Positions 1-7,616 of a stretch of DNA of 38,358 nucleotides are shown piece after piece (positions within the stretch are counted from its first letter, which is position 1; every line of letters starts with the position of its first letter). Under the pieces are notes generated by a model. The model made no database searches. It was not told where the DNA came from and saw nothing but the letters and a program-made list of their open reading frames with translations. A program made the translations under genes and the position numbers. This DNA comes from CAUPWF01 sp036656615 (GTDB lineage: Bacteria > Bacillota > Clostridia > Lachnospirales > Lachnospiraceae). The stretch spans positions 1-38,358 of the forward strand of contig JAVXHY010000018.1 of NCBI GenBank assembly GCA_036656615.1, read 5' to 3'.

Positions 1-8
1 TCTTTCAA

Positions 9-80
9 TGACCCGTAGGGGAATCGAACCCCTGATTCCACCGTGAGAGGGTGGCGTCTTGACCGCTTGACCAACAGGCC
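9..80 (-). tRNA. tRNA-Glu (anticodon CTC)
   Basis: The reverse strand folds as a 72-nt cloverleaf. It has a 7-bp acceptor stem (GGCCTGT with ACGGGTC, including G-U pairs), a 5-bp anticodon stem CCACC/GGTGG around loop CTCTCAC with anticodon CTC, and a T-arm containing GGTTCGATTCC. The anticodon reads GAG (glutamate). The discriminator base is A and the CCA end is not encoded. Confidence 0.93.
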
Positions 81-100
81 GTCATTTATCATACTTGCAT

Positions 101-129
101 ATTGTAATTCATTTTATTACAATATACAA
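101..129 (-). promoter_or_regulatory. Probable tRNA-Glu promoter
   Basis: On the minus strand a -35 TTGTAT (124-129) and a -10 TACAAT (101-106) are separated by 17 bp, about 20 bp before the tRNA 5' end. The same bases form a near-perfect hairpin (93-131). It has no T-run in the minus direction, so I favour a promoter over a terminator for the kinase gene. Confidence 0.5.
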
Positions 130-179
130 GTGTTTTATTTAATATTTTGTATTTTTTTCAAACCATTCCTGATAACGTC

Positions 180-1130
180 TTATATGGAGTCTTCTTTTTG
201 CTCAATATAAAGCTCTGGATCCTTCATTAAAGATTTTATTTTATCTGGGCATACCTTGATCTGTAATTCTTGCTTTTTATTTTCTATTACAATACTTTTA
301 TGTTCCCCACCAAATTCTCCATCCAAAGTCCAAGGAATCTCTTCCTCCGATTCAAACATAACTTTGCCCGACTTGAAATTATACATATGCTTTGTATCAA
401 TTAATTCAATTAATAATGCTGCAACAATTTCATTTAATTCCAACGGGTTTTTGGGCATTTTTATTAAAGTAACTTCAAATTCTCCATCATCGAAGACCAC
501 ATTAGTTCCCACCATATTACGGAACCCACCTACGGACCTTGAATTAGTAACCATACCAAATACAAATTCATCTTCAATTACCACATCATCATGTGTAACC
601 TTAATATGGAAAGATGGCACACTATAAAGTCTTTTTACACCTTCTAATACATACGCCAAATGTCCTAGGACATTTTTAATTTCCTGTTTTGTCTGATAAG
701 ACACATCGGTAAACAAACCAAAGGCAGCAATATAGACAAAAGTATCCTTATTAAAAGCTCCTACATCACAATGGAACGTTGCCCCATGCACTGCTGTTTC
801 TGCTGCAAGCAGCATGTTTTTTGGAATCCGAAGACTATTTGCAAAATCATTAGTTGTTCCAGTTGGTATATATCCAATGGGAATCCGAATTTTTCGCTTC
901 ATCATTCCACTTACCACTTCATCTAATGTTCCATCACCACCACTACATACTAAAAGACTATAATCATCCGAAAATGCTACCACCTGTTTATATGCATCCA
1001 TATAAGCCTGAGTTGGATACACCGTCAATTCATAACCTGCCTTCACAAAAATATCAAGAATCTCCGCTAATTTTGCTTTAATTTGTCCTTTTCCAGAATT
1101 TGGATTATAAATAAATAACAACTTTTTCAT
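180..1130 (-). CDS. Diacylglycerol/lipid kinase (YegS/BmrU family)
   Basis: Predicted cytosolic lipid kinase that phosphorylates diacylglycerol or a related lipid with ATP, used in phospholipid turnover. The N-terminal catalytic domain shows NPNSGKG near residue 9, the nucleotide-binding GGDGT near residue 63, and PTGTTNDFA after it. The length (316 aa) is normal for the family. An in-frame GTG nine bases upstream lies inside the Shine-Dalgarno AGGAGG, so the ATG at 1130 (8-nt spacing) is the start. The gene follows the HPr-like gene on the same strand but is separated from it by a strong hairpin terminator and has no obvious promoter, so it may depend on readthrough. The lipid substrate cannot be told from sequence. 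Confidence 0.88.
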   Translation of the reverse strand: MKKLLFIYNPNSGKGQIKAKLAEILDIFVKAGYELTVYPTQAYMDAYKQVVAFSDDYSLLVCSGGDGTLDEVVSGMMKRKIRIPIGYIPTGTTNDFANSLRIPKNMLLAAETAVHGATFHCDVGAFNKDTFVYIAAFGLFTDVSYQTKQEIKNVLGHLAYVLEGVKRLYSVPSFHIKVTHDDVVIEDEFVFGMVTNSRSVGGFRNMVGTNVVFDDGEFEVTLIKMPKNPLELNEIVAALLIELIDTKHMYNFKSGKVMFESEEEIPWTLDGEFGGEHKSIVIENKKQELQIKVCPDKIKSLMKDPELYIEQKEDSI

Positions 1131-1156
1131 TTCTAGCACCTCCTGAAATATTTTTT

Positions 1157-1189
1157 AAAAAGAGAGTGTCTGCACAACACCCCCTTTTT
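1157..1189 (-). terminator. Intrinsic terminator of the murB-rapZ-whiA-HPr operon
   Basis: A 13-bp stem containing several G-U pairs (arms 1157-1169 and 1177-1189) with a 7-nt loop ends in TTTTT on the minus strand. It begins 8 bases after the HPr-like stop codon. Confidence 0.8.
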
Positions 1190-1196
1190 CTATATC

Positions 1197-1454
1197 CTAT
1201 TTAATATTACTCAAAAATGTTTCAATTCCTGATGCCGCCGCATCCTCATCTGCGCCATCCGTGACTACCATTACTTTTTCTCCACTGTCCAATCGAAGAC
1301 TCATCATACCCATGATGCTTTTTGCATTGATTTTTTTCTCATCCATTTCAATGTACACCTGACAGTCATATTGACTTGCCTCTTGCACAAGCAACGCAAT
1401 CGGCCGCGCATCCAACCCATTTGCATACCCCACTGTTACTAACTTCTTAATCAT
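1197..1454 (-). CDS. HPr-family (Crh-like) protein with Asp at position 15
   Basis: An 85-aa HPr fold protein. HPr carries phosphate from enzyme I on His15 and, in Firmicutes, is phosphorylated on Ser46 to act as a CcpA corepressor. Here the active-site motif reads GLDARP, so residue 15 is Asp and PTS phosphotransfer by this route is not possible. Ser46 (NAKSIMG) is kept. This parallels B. subtilis Crh, which has Gln15 and also follows whiA. The start at 1454 is fixed by AGGAGG with 6-nt spacing; a start 15 bases earlier has no ribosome site. The gene overlaps the whiA end by 8 bases, implying translational coupling. A regulatory role is inference. Confidence 0.88.
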   Translation of the reverse strand: MIKKLVTVGYANGLDARPIALLVQEASQYDCQVYIEMDEKKINAKSIMGMMSLRLDSGEKVMVVTDGADEDAAASGIETFLSNIK

Positions 1455-2409
1455 AATGTACCTCCTCATTCTCCCTTAACTTTTCTGCAATTTCACTTAA
1501 TTTACGAAGCCTGTGATTCACCCCTGATTTCCCAACTGAAGGTGTCAGCAATTCACCCAACTCTTTTAATGTTGCATCTGGATAGGTTAATCTAGTTAAT
1601 GCCATGTCTTCCAATCCGTCCGACAGTCCTTCAAAGCCAATTTTATTTTGTATATATGTAATGTCTTCTACTTGCTTAATAGCAGCAGACACTGTCTTGC
1701 TTATATTCGCAGTCTCACAATTCACCTTTCGGTTAACTGTATTTCGCATATCTTTTAATATTCGAATGTTCTCTAACTCCATCAATGCCTTATGAGCTTC
1801 CATGACATTTAAAATATCTACAATTTGCGAGCCTTCTTTTAAATAAACTATAAAAGACTTTTTACGAAGTACTATTTTTGCGTCCATTGTAAAACTATTA
1901 ATCACATCCCTTAACTGCCTAGCTTTTTCTATTGTAGCACAAACAATTTCAAAATGATAAGATTTCTTTGGGTTGCTCATAGAACCAGCTGCTAAAAAAG
2001 CACCTCTTATAAATGCACGCTTGCAACATACCTGCTGTATAACAATGTTTCGCACAATGGAAAGTTCTTCGTTAATTTCTCCTTCCTCATCCAAAAGCTT
2101 TGTTGCCTGCAAAACTCTAATTGCATCCTCATGTTTTTTAATAAATAATAAATAGAACGCACTTTCTTTCATTTGATTTCTTCGAATTGAAATTTCAGTA
2201 TTTATATTAAATGCTTTTTGAATTAATGTAAAGCACTTTCTTGCAACCCATATATTTTCTGTATGAATTCGTATGCTGTATTTTCCATTCCATCTTATCA
2301 AAACCGTTCCACAAATTGATACAATGGCTGCAATTTCAGCGATTTGGCAATGTCTAGCTTTATTGGATTGATTGGACAGCTCTTCTTTGATTTTTCCTGA
2401 AAATGACAT
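1447..2409 (-). CDS. whiA: WhiA-family DNA-binding protein
   Basis: A 320-aa WhiA homologue: an N-terminal degenerate LAGLIDADG homing-endonuclease-like fold followed by a C-terminal helix-turn-helix (residues about 225-310, with LTRLTYPDATLKELGELL and the basic NHRLRKLSEIAEKL). In Gram-positive bacteria WhiA affects cell division and chromosome segregation, and in actinomycetes sporulation. It sits in the conserved order rapZ-whiA-HPr, 5 bases after rapZ. The yvcK-type gene usually placed between rapZ and whiA in Bacillus is absent here. Confidence 0.93.
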   Translation of the reverse strand: MSFSGKIKEELSNQSNKARHCQIAEIAAIVSICGTVLIRWNGKYSIRIHTENIWVARKCFTLIQKAFNINTEISIRRNQMKESAFYLLFIKKHEDAIRVLQATKLLDEEGEINEELSIVRNIVIQQVCCKRAFIRGAFLAAGSMSNPKKSYHFEIVCATIEKARQLRDVINSFTMDAKIVLRKKSFIVYLKEGSQIVDILNVMEAHKALMELENIRILKDMRNTVNRKVNCETANISKTVSAAIKQVEDITYIQNKIGFEGLSDGLEDMALTRLTYPDATLKELGELLTPSVGKSGVNHRLRKLSEIAEKLRENEEVHYD

Positions 2410-2414
2410 ATAAT

Positions 2415-3284
2415 TTATTTTCCTCTTGTATCTTCTGAAATATCTCTATGTTCAACTTTTAAACCATAAATCTCTTCTTTTTCTAAATTCTCATATAATT
2501 CATTTGCCAGGGTAACAGAACGATGCCTTCCCCCTGTACAGCCAATTGCAATCACTAACTGGTGCTTGCCTTCTGCAATATAATTTGGAATCAGAAATTT
2601 CATCATATCAACCAACTTTTCCAGAAATACATGGGTAGTCTCATGTTTCATCACAAAATCACGTACTTCTCTATCATTTCCAGTTTGTAATCTTAAGTTT
2701 TCTACATAATATGGATTTGGTAAAAATCTTACATCAAATACCAAGTCTGCATCATTTGGCATTCCATATTTAAATCCAAAAGAAAGTATCGTTATATAAA
2801 TATTTTTATAATCTTTCTCCTGAACAAAAATTTTATTTAATTCTATATTTAAATCTCGGGTTAACATTTGACTTGTATCAATTACATAATCAGCCCTTTG
2901 CTTTAAAAATTGTAATTGAACTCTTTCCAGTGCCAACCCCTTGTCTACTCGTCCATCCCCCGCCAAAGGGTGATTTCTCCTTGTTTCTTTATATCTTTTG
3001 ACCAAAACATCATCACTAGCTTCTAGAAATAATACTTGATAGCTTAGCTTTGTTTCTTTCATAAATAACAGAACTTCCTCTTGTGTAAAGCTCATTCCGC
3101 TGCGTATATCCAATCCTAATGCAATTTTAGTAATATTTGCGTTGGGCACTCTTATGATTTCTGCTAATTTAGGAATTAAAGGAACCGGAAGATTATCCAC
3201 ACAAAAATATCCAATATCTTCCAACATTTTCAAAGCTGTACTTTTCCCTGCACCAGACATTCCTGTCACAATTACAAATTTCAT
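2415..3284 (-). CDS. rapZ: RapZ/YvcJ nucleotide-binding protein
   Basis: A 289-aa P-loop protein of the RapZ (YvcJ) family. Walker A is GMSGAGKST at residues 8-16, and the family's conserved C-terminal motif GCTGGRHRS is present near residue 246. In E. coli RapZ is an RNase adaptor controlling GlmS synthesis; in Firmicutes the homologue binds and hydrolyses nucleotides and influences competence and envelope functions. It lies 2 bases after murB in a cell-wall/regulation operon. The ribosome site is a GGAG with 10-nt spacing. Confidence 0.93.
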   Translation of the reverse strand: MKFVIVTGMSGAGKSTALKMLEDIGYFCVDNLPVPLIPKLAEIIRVPNANITKIALGLDIRSGMSFTQEEVLLFMKETKLSYQVLFLEASDDVLVKRYKETRRNHPLAGDGRVDKGLALERVQLQFLKQRADYVIDTSQMLTRDLNIELNKIFVQEKDYKNIYITILSFGFKYGMPNDADLVFDVRFLPNPYYVENLRLQTGNDREVRDFVMKHETTHVFLEKLVDMMKFLIPNYIAEGKHQLVIAIGCTGGRHRSVTLANELYENLEKEEIYGLKVEHRDISEDTRGK

Positions 3285-3286
3285 GG

Positions 3287-4204
3287 TTAGAATTCTCCTA
3301 TTTTTTTCACTTCAGGTTCTAATCTTATCCCAAATTTGGATTCTACTTGATCTATAACGTGATTCATCAATTCTACCACATCAGATGCCGTAGCATATCC
3401 TTTATTAATCACAAATCCACAATGTTTCTCTGATACTGCTGCCCCGCCAACCTGAAATCCTCTTAACCCCGCATCTTCAATCAGCTTGCCTGCAAAATAT
3501 CCTTCTGGTCTTTTAAAGGTACTTCCTGCGCTAGGGAATTCTAGTGGTTGTTTATCAATCCGTCGTTTTTTTAATTCTTCCATTTTCTCACGAATGTTGG
3601 CTGATGTTCCCGGTTCCAATTGCAGCATTACTTCTAATACAATATAATTACTTTTAGCAATAATACTCGTTCGGTAATCCAGCTCTAACTCTTCTTTGTT
3701 TAGTACTGCAATGGAGCCATTTGGCTTCCATACTGTTGCTTCTAATATAACATCCTTTATGGCTCCGCCATATGCACCTGCATTCATAGCAACCGCTCCA
3801 CCAATTGTTCCTGGGATTCCTGCTGCAAATTCAAAACCAGCGAGCTGATGTTCTAAGGCAATACCCGCTGTCTTAGATAAAAGTGCTCCCGCCTGAGCCT
3901 TAATTCTGCTGTCCTCAACCTCAATACGATCCATTTGTTTATACAATTGAATAATTACGCCACGATAACCTTTATCGCCCACCAGTAAGTTACTTCCATT
4001 TCCAATCACATAATATGGCATACTCTCTTTCTCACACAACTGTATCACTTGCTGTAATTCTTTGCTGTTCAGAGGTGTAACCAAAAAATCTGCTGTTCCT
4101 CCGATTCTAAAGGTGGTATACTTGCTCATAGGTTCATCTATTTTTATATTTTCTTGTTTCATAATTGCTTTTATTTTCTTCAAAAACTCATCTTTTCCCA
4201 TCAT
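3287..4204 (-). CDS. murB: UDP-N-acetylenolpyruvoylglucosamine reductase (MurB)
   Basis: FAD-dependent enzyme reducing UDP-GlcNAc-enolpyruvate to UDP-MurNAc with NADPH, the second committed step of peptidoglycan precursor synthesis. The FAD-binding stretches GNGSNLLVGD (about residue 65) and AGIPGTIGGAVAMNAGAYGG, and the catalytic-serine segment AGSTFKRPEG, are present. At 305 aa it matches the shorter Firmicutes form. Two consecutive ATGs (4204 and 4201) are possible starts; AAAGGA lies just upstream. It is the first gene of the operon and has its own promoter. Confidence 0.95.
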   Translation of the reverse strand: MMGKDEFLKKIKAIMKQENIKIDEPMSKYTTFRIGGTADFLVTPLNSKELQQVIQLCEKESMPYYVIGNGSNLLVGDKGYRGVIIQLYKQMDRIEVEDSRIKAQAGALLSKTAGIALEHQLAGFEFAAGIPGTIGGAVAMNAGAYGGAIKDVILEATVWKPNGSIAVLNKEELELDYRTSIIAKSNYIVLEVMLQLEPGTSANIREKMEELKKRRIDKQPLEFPSAGSTFKRPEGYFAGKLIEDAGLRGFQVGGAAVSEKHCGFVINKGYATASDVVELMNHVIDQVESKFGIRLEPEVKKIGEF

Positions 4205-4237
4205 GATAATCCTTTCTAATAGTTATTATCACGTATT

Positions 4238-4266
4238 ATCATACAACAAACCTATAGGAAATTCAA
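4238..4266 (-). promoter_or_regulatory. Sigma-A promoter of the murB operon
   Basis: On the minus strand a -35 TTGAAT (4261-4266) and a -10 TATGAT (4238-4243) are separated by exactly 17 bp, about 34 bp before the murB start. Confidence 0.7.
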
Positions 4267-4273
4267 CGTACAC

Positions 4274-4302
4274 TTGCAAAATCCTTAAAAATACGTTATA
4301 TT
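4274..4302 (+). promoter_or_regulatory. Sigma-A promoter of the CorC-like gene
   Basis: A -35 TTGCAA (4274-4279) and a -10 TATATT (4297-4302) with a 17-bp spacer, divergent from the murB promoter, about 97 bp before the TTG start. Confidence 0.6.
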
Positions 4303-4398
4303 AATGGTACTATTCAGTCATAAATTAAAATTTAAAATTTACGATTAAAGTAGAAAAATATTAGTCACAGAACCAAAAAAAAAGGAGTGAACTTATAA

Positions 4399-5682
4399 TT
4401 GGACTCGAGTGCCGCCATACAAATTATTATATTATTTTTTTTACTGATGTTATCTGCTATTTTTTCTTCTTCAGAAACTGCCTTAACAACTTTCAATCGA
4501 ATTCGGATGCGAAATCTAGCTGAAGAGGGGGATAAACGTGCGACTATCTTATTAGATGTTACGGAGAATTCAGGTAAAATGCTTAGTGCCATCTTAATAG
4601 GAAACAACATAGTTAACTTATCTGCGTCAGCTATTACCACTAGCTTAGCTTATGGTTTCGGAGGATATATGGTCGGAATTGCAACTGGCGCTTTAACATT
4701 GCTGATTCTTCTATTTGGAGAAATTACTCCAAAAACACTAGCTACTATCCATTCCGAAAAGTTATCCCTTTTTTATGCCAGATTTATTTATTGGTTCATG
4801 AAATTTATGACACCTATTATTTTTATTATCAATAATCTTTCATTAGGGCTCCTATTGCTTTTCCGAGTAGATCCCAATGCAAAAAATGATATGATGACAG
4901 AAAACGAACTGCGAACAATTGTAGATGTCAGTCACGAAGATGGGGTAATTGAATCCAAAGAAAAAGAAATGATTTATAACGTATTTGACCTTGGAGATGC
5001 TAAAGCAAAGGATGTTATGGTTCCCCGCGTGCATGTAACATTTGCTGATGTTAATAGCACTTACAGCGAATTACTTGAGATTTTTCGATCGGACAAGTTT
5101 ACGCGTCTTCCTGTTTATGAGGAAACTACTGATAATGTCATTGGCACTATTAATATGAAGGATTTGCTTTTCTTTGACAATACCGAAGAATTCCATATCC
5201 ATGATATTTTGCGGGAAGCTTACTTTACTTATGAATACAAAAGTATTTCAGAACTTTTAGTAGAAATGCGTGAATCTTCATTTAATATTGCAATTGTTCT
5301 AGATGAGTATGGCGAAACTGCCGGCTTGATTACTTTAGAAGATATATTAGAAGAAATTGTTGGAGAGATTCGCGATGAATACGATGAAAACGAAGAAGAA
5401 TTAATTAAAAAATTGAGTGATACAGAGTATGTGGTAGAAGGCTCCATGAATTTAGATGATTTAAATGATGAACTTCATTTATCCTTAGAATCAGAAGACT
5501 ATGATTCTCTTGGCGGTTTTATTATTGAACACTTAGATCGTCTGCCTGAAGAAACCGATGAAATTACAACTCCAGAAGGAATCCGGATGGTTGTAGATCA
5601 AATTGAAAAAAACCGTGTAGGATATGTGCATATATATTTGCCCCTTTCTTTCTTAGAAGGGGAAGAAGAGACTGACGATTAA
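4399..5682 (+). CDS. CorC/HlyC-type membrane protein (DUF21, CBS pair, transporter-associated domain)
   Basis: A 427-aa protein with the CNNM/HlyC layout. An N-terminal DUF21 membrane domain (residues about 1-180; hydrophobic segments near 7-25, 60-80, 85-105 and 130-150) is followed by paired CBS domains (about 195-335; KDVMVPR and a LPVYEETTDNVIGTINMKDLL segment). A C-terminal CorC_HlyC domain (about 345-425) completes it. Relatives are linked to Mg2+ efflux or resistance; the substrate is not proven here. The start is TTG at 4399 after AAAGGAGTGA; the upstream GTG frame is stopped at once. The last codons lie in a palindrome shared with the convergent gene, so both proteins end in EEETDD. 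Confidence 0.9.
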   Translation: MDSSAAIQIIILFFLLMLSAIFSSSETALTTFNRIRMRNLAEEGDKRATILLDVTENSGKMLSAILIGNNIVNLSASAITTSLAYGFGGYMVGIATGALTLLILLFGEITPKTLATIHSEKLSLFYARFIYWFMKFMTPIIFIINNLSLGLLLLFRVDPNAKNDMMTENELRTIVDVSHEDGVIESKEKEMIYNVFDLGDAKAKDVMVPRVHVTFADVNSTYSELLEIFRSDKFTRLPVYEETTDNVIGTINMKDLLFFDNTEEFHIHDILREAYFTYEYKSISELLVEMRESSFNIAIVLDEYGETAGLITLEDILEEIVGEIRDEYDENEEELIKKLSDTEYVVEGSMNLDDLNDELHLSLESEDYDSLGGFIIEHLDRLPEETDEITTPEGIRMVVDQIEKNRVGYVHIYLPLSFLEGEEETDD

Positions 5683-5699
5683 TCGTCAGTCTCTTCTTC
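5662..5699. terminator. 38-bp perfect palindrome, bidirectional terminator
   Basis: Positions 5662-5680 are the exact reverse complement of 5681-5699 (core GACGATTAATCGTC). The palindrome contains the stop codons of both convergent genes and reads into pyrimidine/T-rich sequence on both strands. It can end transcription from either side. Confidence 0.75.
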
Positions 5700-6470
5700 T
5701 AAATCTTCACCTGCTAATTTCAATGTATCTAGAATCTCTTCTTCTGTCATATCCAAATATACTGCTAACTCCTCTGTGGAGATTTTACGCCCTAGTTCTT
5801 TCGTTAGATTCTCAATTCCTTCATTCACATAATTAACTTTATGAACCAATTTTGAGTCACGGCTTTTTACGTCTCTCTGCTCTTCTAACAGCATCTGTAT
5901 ACTAAGCTTTATAGCGGATTTGATAATTTCATCCATTCCCTCTTCTTTGGAAATATTTTGAATGGCCAGTGTAAGTCCAAGATTCCCCTCTTGAATCATA
6001 TCTCCAATAAAGATTTGTCCTGTTAAACCTTCCTCTTGGTATATACACTTTGCAATTGGCACAACTTCCGGTAAATACAACTCAATCAGCCGTTGTTTTG
6101 CATCCTTATCCTGTTCAAGCAACTGTTTTACCAAAGATATCCGCTCACCCAATTGTTCTGGCTTAATCTGTTCCAGGTCGTGAATATATTCTTTTAAGTA
6201 TGCTTCTTCATCCTCTGTAAATGTAATCTCTTGATTAAGGTGGGAAGACTCCGTCATACTTGGTTTCACGGTACCACCCATTTTAACATATCCTGTTACT
6301 GCGACCTTCTGAGACAACAGGTAATCACATAACAGTTCCATCTGTTCTTTGGAAAGTCCATCCTGTTCAAAATAAGCTTCTATTTCCTGAATAGACAGCA
6401 CATTTTCTTTTTCCTTCGCAATTTCTAACATATGATTTAAACTTGCCCTAAATTCTAACTTCGTTTCCAT
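5679..6470 (-). CDS. Sigma-70-like protein lacking region 4
   Basis: A 263-aa protein with sigma-70 character. It has an N-terminal acidic/helical part resembling region 1.1, a region-2-like core (VVPIAKCIYQEEG, then GDMIQEGNLGLTLAI, matching the core-binding helix D-IQEGN-GL) and a region-3-like segment (NLTKELGRKISTEELAVYLDMTEEEI). The region 2.3/2.4 residues that melt and read the -10 box (usual WWIRQAI) are replaced by an unrelated helix, and region 4 is missing. It may therefore bind RNA polymerase core without normal promoter reading. The start at 6470 is chosen because AGGAG lies 5 nt upstream; an ATG 33 bases earlier has no ribosome site. Function unknown. Confidence 0.75.
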   Translation of the reverse strand: METKLEFRASLNHMLEIAKEKENVLSIQEIEAYFEQDGLSKEQMELLCDYLLSQKVAVTGYVKMGGTVKPSMTESSHLNQEITFTEDEEAYLKEYIHDLEQIKPEQLGERISLVKQLLEQDKDAKQRLIELYLPEVVPIAKCIYQEEGLTGQIFIGDMIQEGNLGLTLAIQNISKEEGMDEIIKSAIKLSIQMLLEEQRDVKSRDSKLVHKVNYVNEGIENLTKELGRKISTEELAVYLDMTEEEILDTLKLAGEDLEEETDD

Positions 6471-6542
6471 TTTTTCTCCTATACCTATATATATTTCTTT
6501 CATTTACCACTGAATGTACAGCCAACAGTAATACATATATTC

Positions 6543-6571
6543 ATTATAATAGTATGGGCAATATTTGTATA
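6543..6571 (-). promoter_or_regulatory. Probable promoter of the sigma-like gene
   Basis: A perfect -10 TATAAT (6543-6548) with a weak -35 TATACA (6566-6571) at 17 bp. It lies 26 bp from the edge of the miniature element, so the element sits directly upstream of this promoter. Confidence 0.5.
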
Positions 6572-6591
6572 CCTATTTATTGATTCTCTAA

Positions 6592-6770
6592 TTTAGAACG
6601 TAACAGTTCAGCCATAATCAAAAGAATGAGCGAATCATGCTTGCATGAATGAGCACATTCTCTTGATTATGAGCAGAATGCCCGTTCATGAGCAAAAAAA
6701 GCTGCGTATGCAGCGTAAAGCACCGAAGGTGCGTTTTGCGAATGGCATGGCTGAACTGTTACTTTAGAAC
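6592..6770. repeat. 8-bp target-site duplication flanking copy 1
   Basis: TTTAGAAC occurs at 6592-6599 and again at 6763-6770, directly abutting the two terminal inverted repeats. Confidence 0.8.
6598..6762. mobile_element. IS66-like miniature inverted-repeat element, copy 1
   Basis: This stretch is identical base for base to 36753-36917. The element proper (6600-6762) has perfect 16-bp terminal inverted repeats starting GTAACAGTTCAGCCAT. It is flanked by the 8-bp direct repeat TTTAGAAC (6592-6599 and 6763-6770), a target-site duplication. GTAA termini with an 8-bp duplication are the hallmark of the IS66 family. There is no transposase. The interior holds several hairpins: a long ATAATCAA-AGAATG stem, GCTGC-GTAT-GCAGC and GCACC-GAA-GGTGC. 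Confidence 0.85.
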
Positions 6771-6795
6771 TGCTCACTCTGGAAATACATGATAT

Positions 6796-7557
6796 TTAAC
6801 CTACCACAATGGTTGGATACCCAGCCTTTTTTAGCCTCTGTTCCATTTCAACTGCCGCCTCTAGTACTGGATAACTTCCCACCTGTACTCTATAATATCC
6901 ATTGGACGATTCTAAGAAAGCCGGATAATCCTGTTCCAAGAGCTCATCCAGTAACTTTTGGGCATATGTTTTATTTCTATATGCACCCACTTGAACACTG
7001 TAATTATGAGGTGCGATATCACCCTCACTGCTTAAGGTATCCAATATACCATCTGCGATTCCCTGTGCAATAGCATTAAAATTCTGATCAAATAGTTTAT
7101 TATCTATATCCGAATCAATAAAGCCTGCCTCCACAAGAACCGCCGGCATTTTTGTTCTTTTTAATACCACTAAATTGGGTCTTTCCTTGACACCTAAATT
7201 TACGAAGCCTTGAGACTCTAACTGCTCATTGATACTTTGAGCCATTTGGTATTTTGCCCCTGTCTTATCATATACTAAGACCTCGACTCCTGATACTGTG
7301 TTTGGTGTTGGGAATGCATTGCGGTGAATGGAAACAAAGAAATCCGCCCCCAAACGATTGGCTTCCATTGCTTTTTCAAATGGAGACTCATATACATCTG
7401 TTGTTCTTGTATATTCCACATCAAATCCATGATTTTCTAAGATTTCCCCTACCGCCATGGTCAGCCGCAGAACATCATCCTTTTCCTTTCTTCCTTCATA
7501 CACTGCTCCTGGGTCTTTCCCTCCATGCCCAGCATCTAACACTATTTTATATGCCAT
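6796..7557 (-). CDS. N-acetylmuramoyl-L-alanine amidase with C-terminal SPOR domain
   Basis: A 253-aa zinc amidase (Amidase_3) that cleaves the bond between MurNAc and the stem peptide. Residues about 1-172 carry the catalytic domain: the first zinc His in VLDAGHGGKDPGA, a second His in VSIHRNA, and the catalytic Glu in VLVEAGFI. Residues about 183-252 form a SPOR domain (two repeats beginning YSVQVGAY and YRVQVGSY), which binds denuded glycan. No signal peptide or membrane segment is visible, unusual for a wall hydrolase; CwlD-like or mother-cell-lysis amidases are possible relatives. The ribosome site GGGAG lies within the 3' arm of a terminator-like hairpin. Confidence 0.88.
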   Translation of the reverse strand: MAYKIVLDAGHGGKDPGAVYEGRKEKDDVLRLTMAVGEILENHGFDVEYTRTTDVYESPFEKAMEANRLGADFFVSIHRNAFPTPNTVSGVEVLVYDKTGAKYQMAQSINEQLESQGFVNLGVKERPNLVVLKRTKMPAVLVEAGFIDSDIDNKLFDQNFNAIAQGIADGILDTLSSEGDIAPHNYSVQVGAYRNKTYAQKLLDELLEQDYPAFLESSNGYYRVQVGSYPVLEAAVEMEQRLKKAGYPTIVVG

Positions 7558-7562
7558 AATAA

Positions 7563-7613
7563 AAACTCCCTTCTCTTTACTTCCTGTATTAGGATATGTG
7601 GAAAAGGGAGTTT
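7563..7613 (-). terminator. Terminator-like hairpin overlapping the amidase ribosome site
   Basis: A 10-bp perfect stem (AAACTCCCTT with AAGGGAGTTT, arms 7563-7572 and 7604-7613) is followed by TTTTTATT on the minus strand and begins just after the stop of the phosphorylase remnant. Its 3' arm contains the GGGAG used by the amidase start at 7557. Confidence 0.65.
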
Positions 7614-7616
7614 CGT

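Noticed and set aside
93..131. Hairpin downstream of the lipid kinase as its terminator
   Set aside because: There is no T-run after the stem in the direction of the gene, and the bases coincide with a plausible tRNA promoter.
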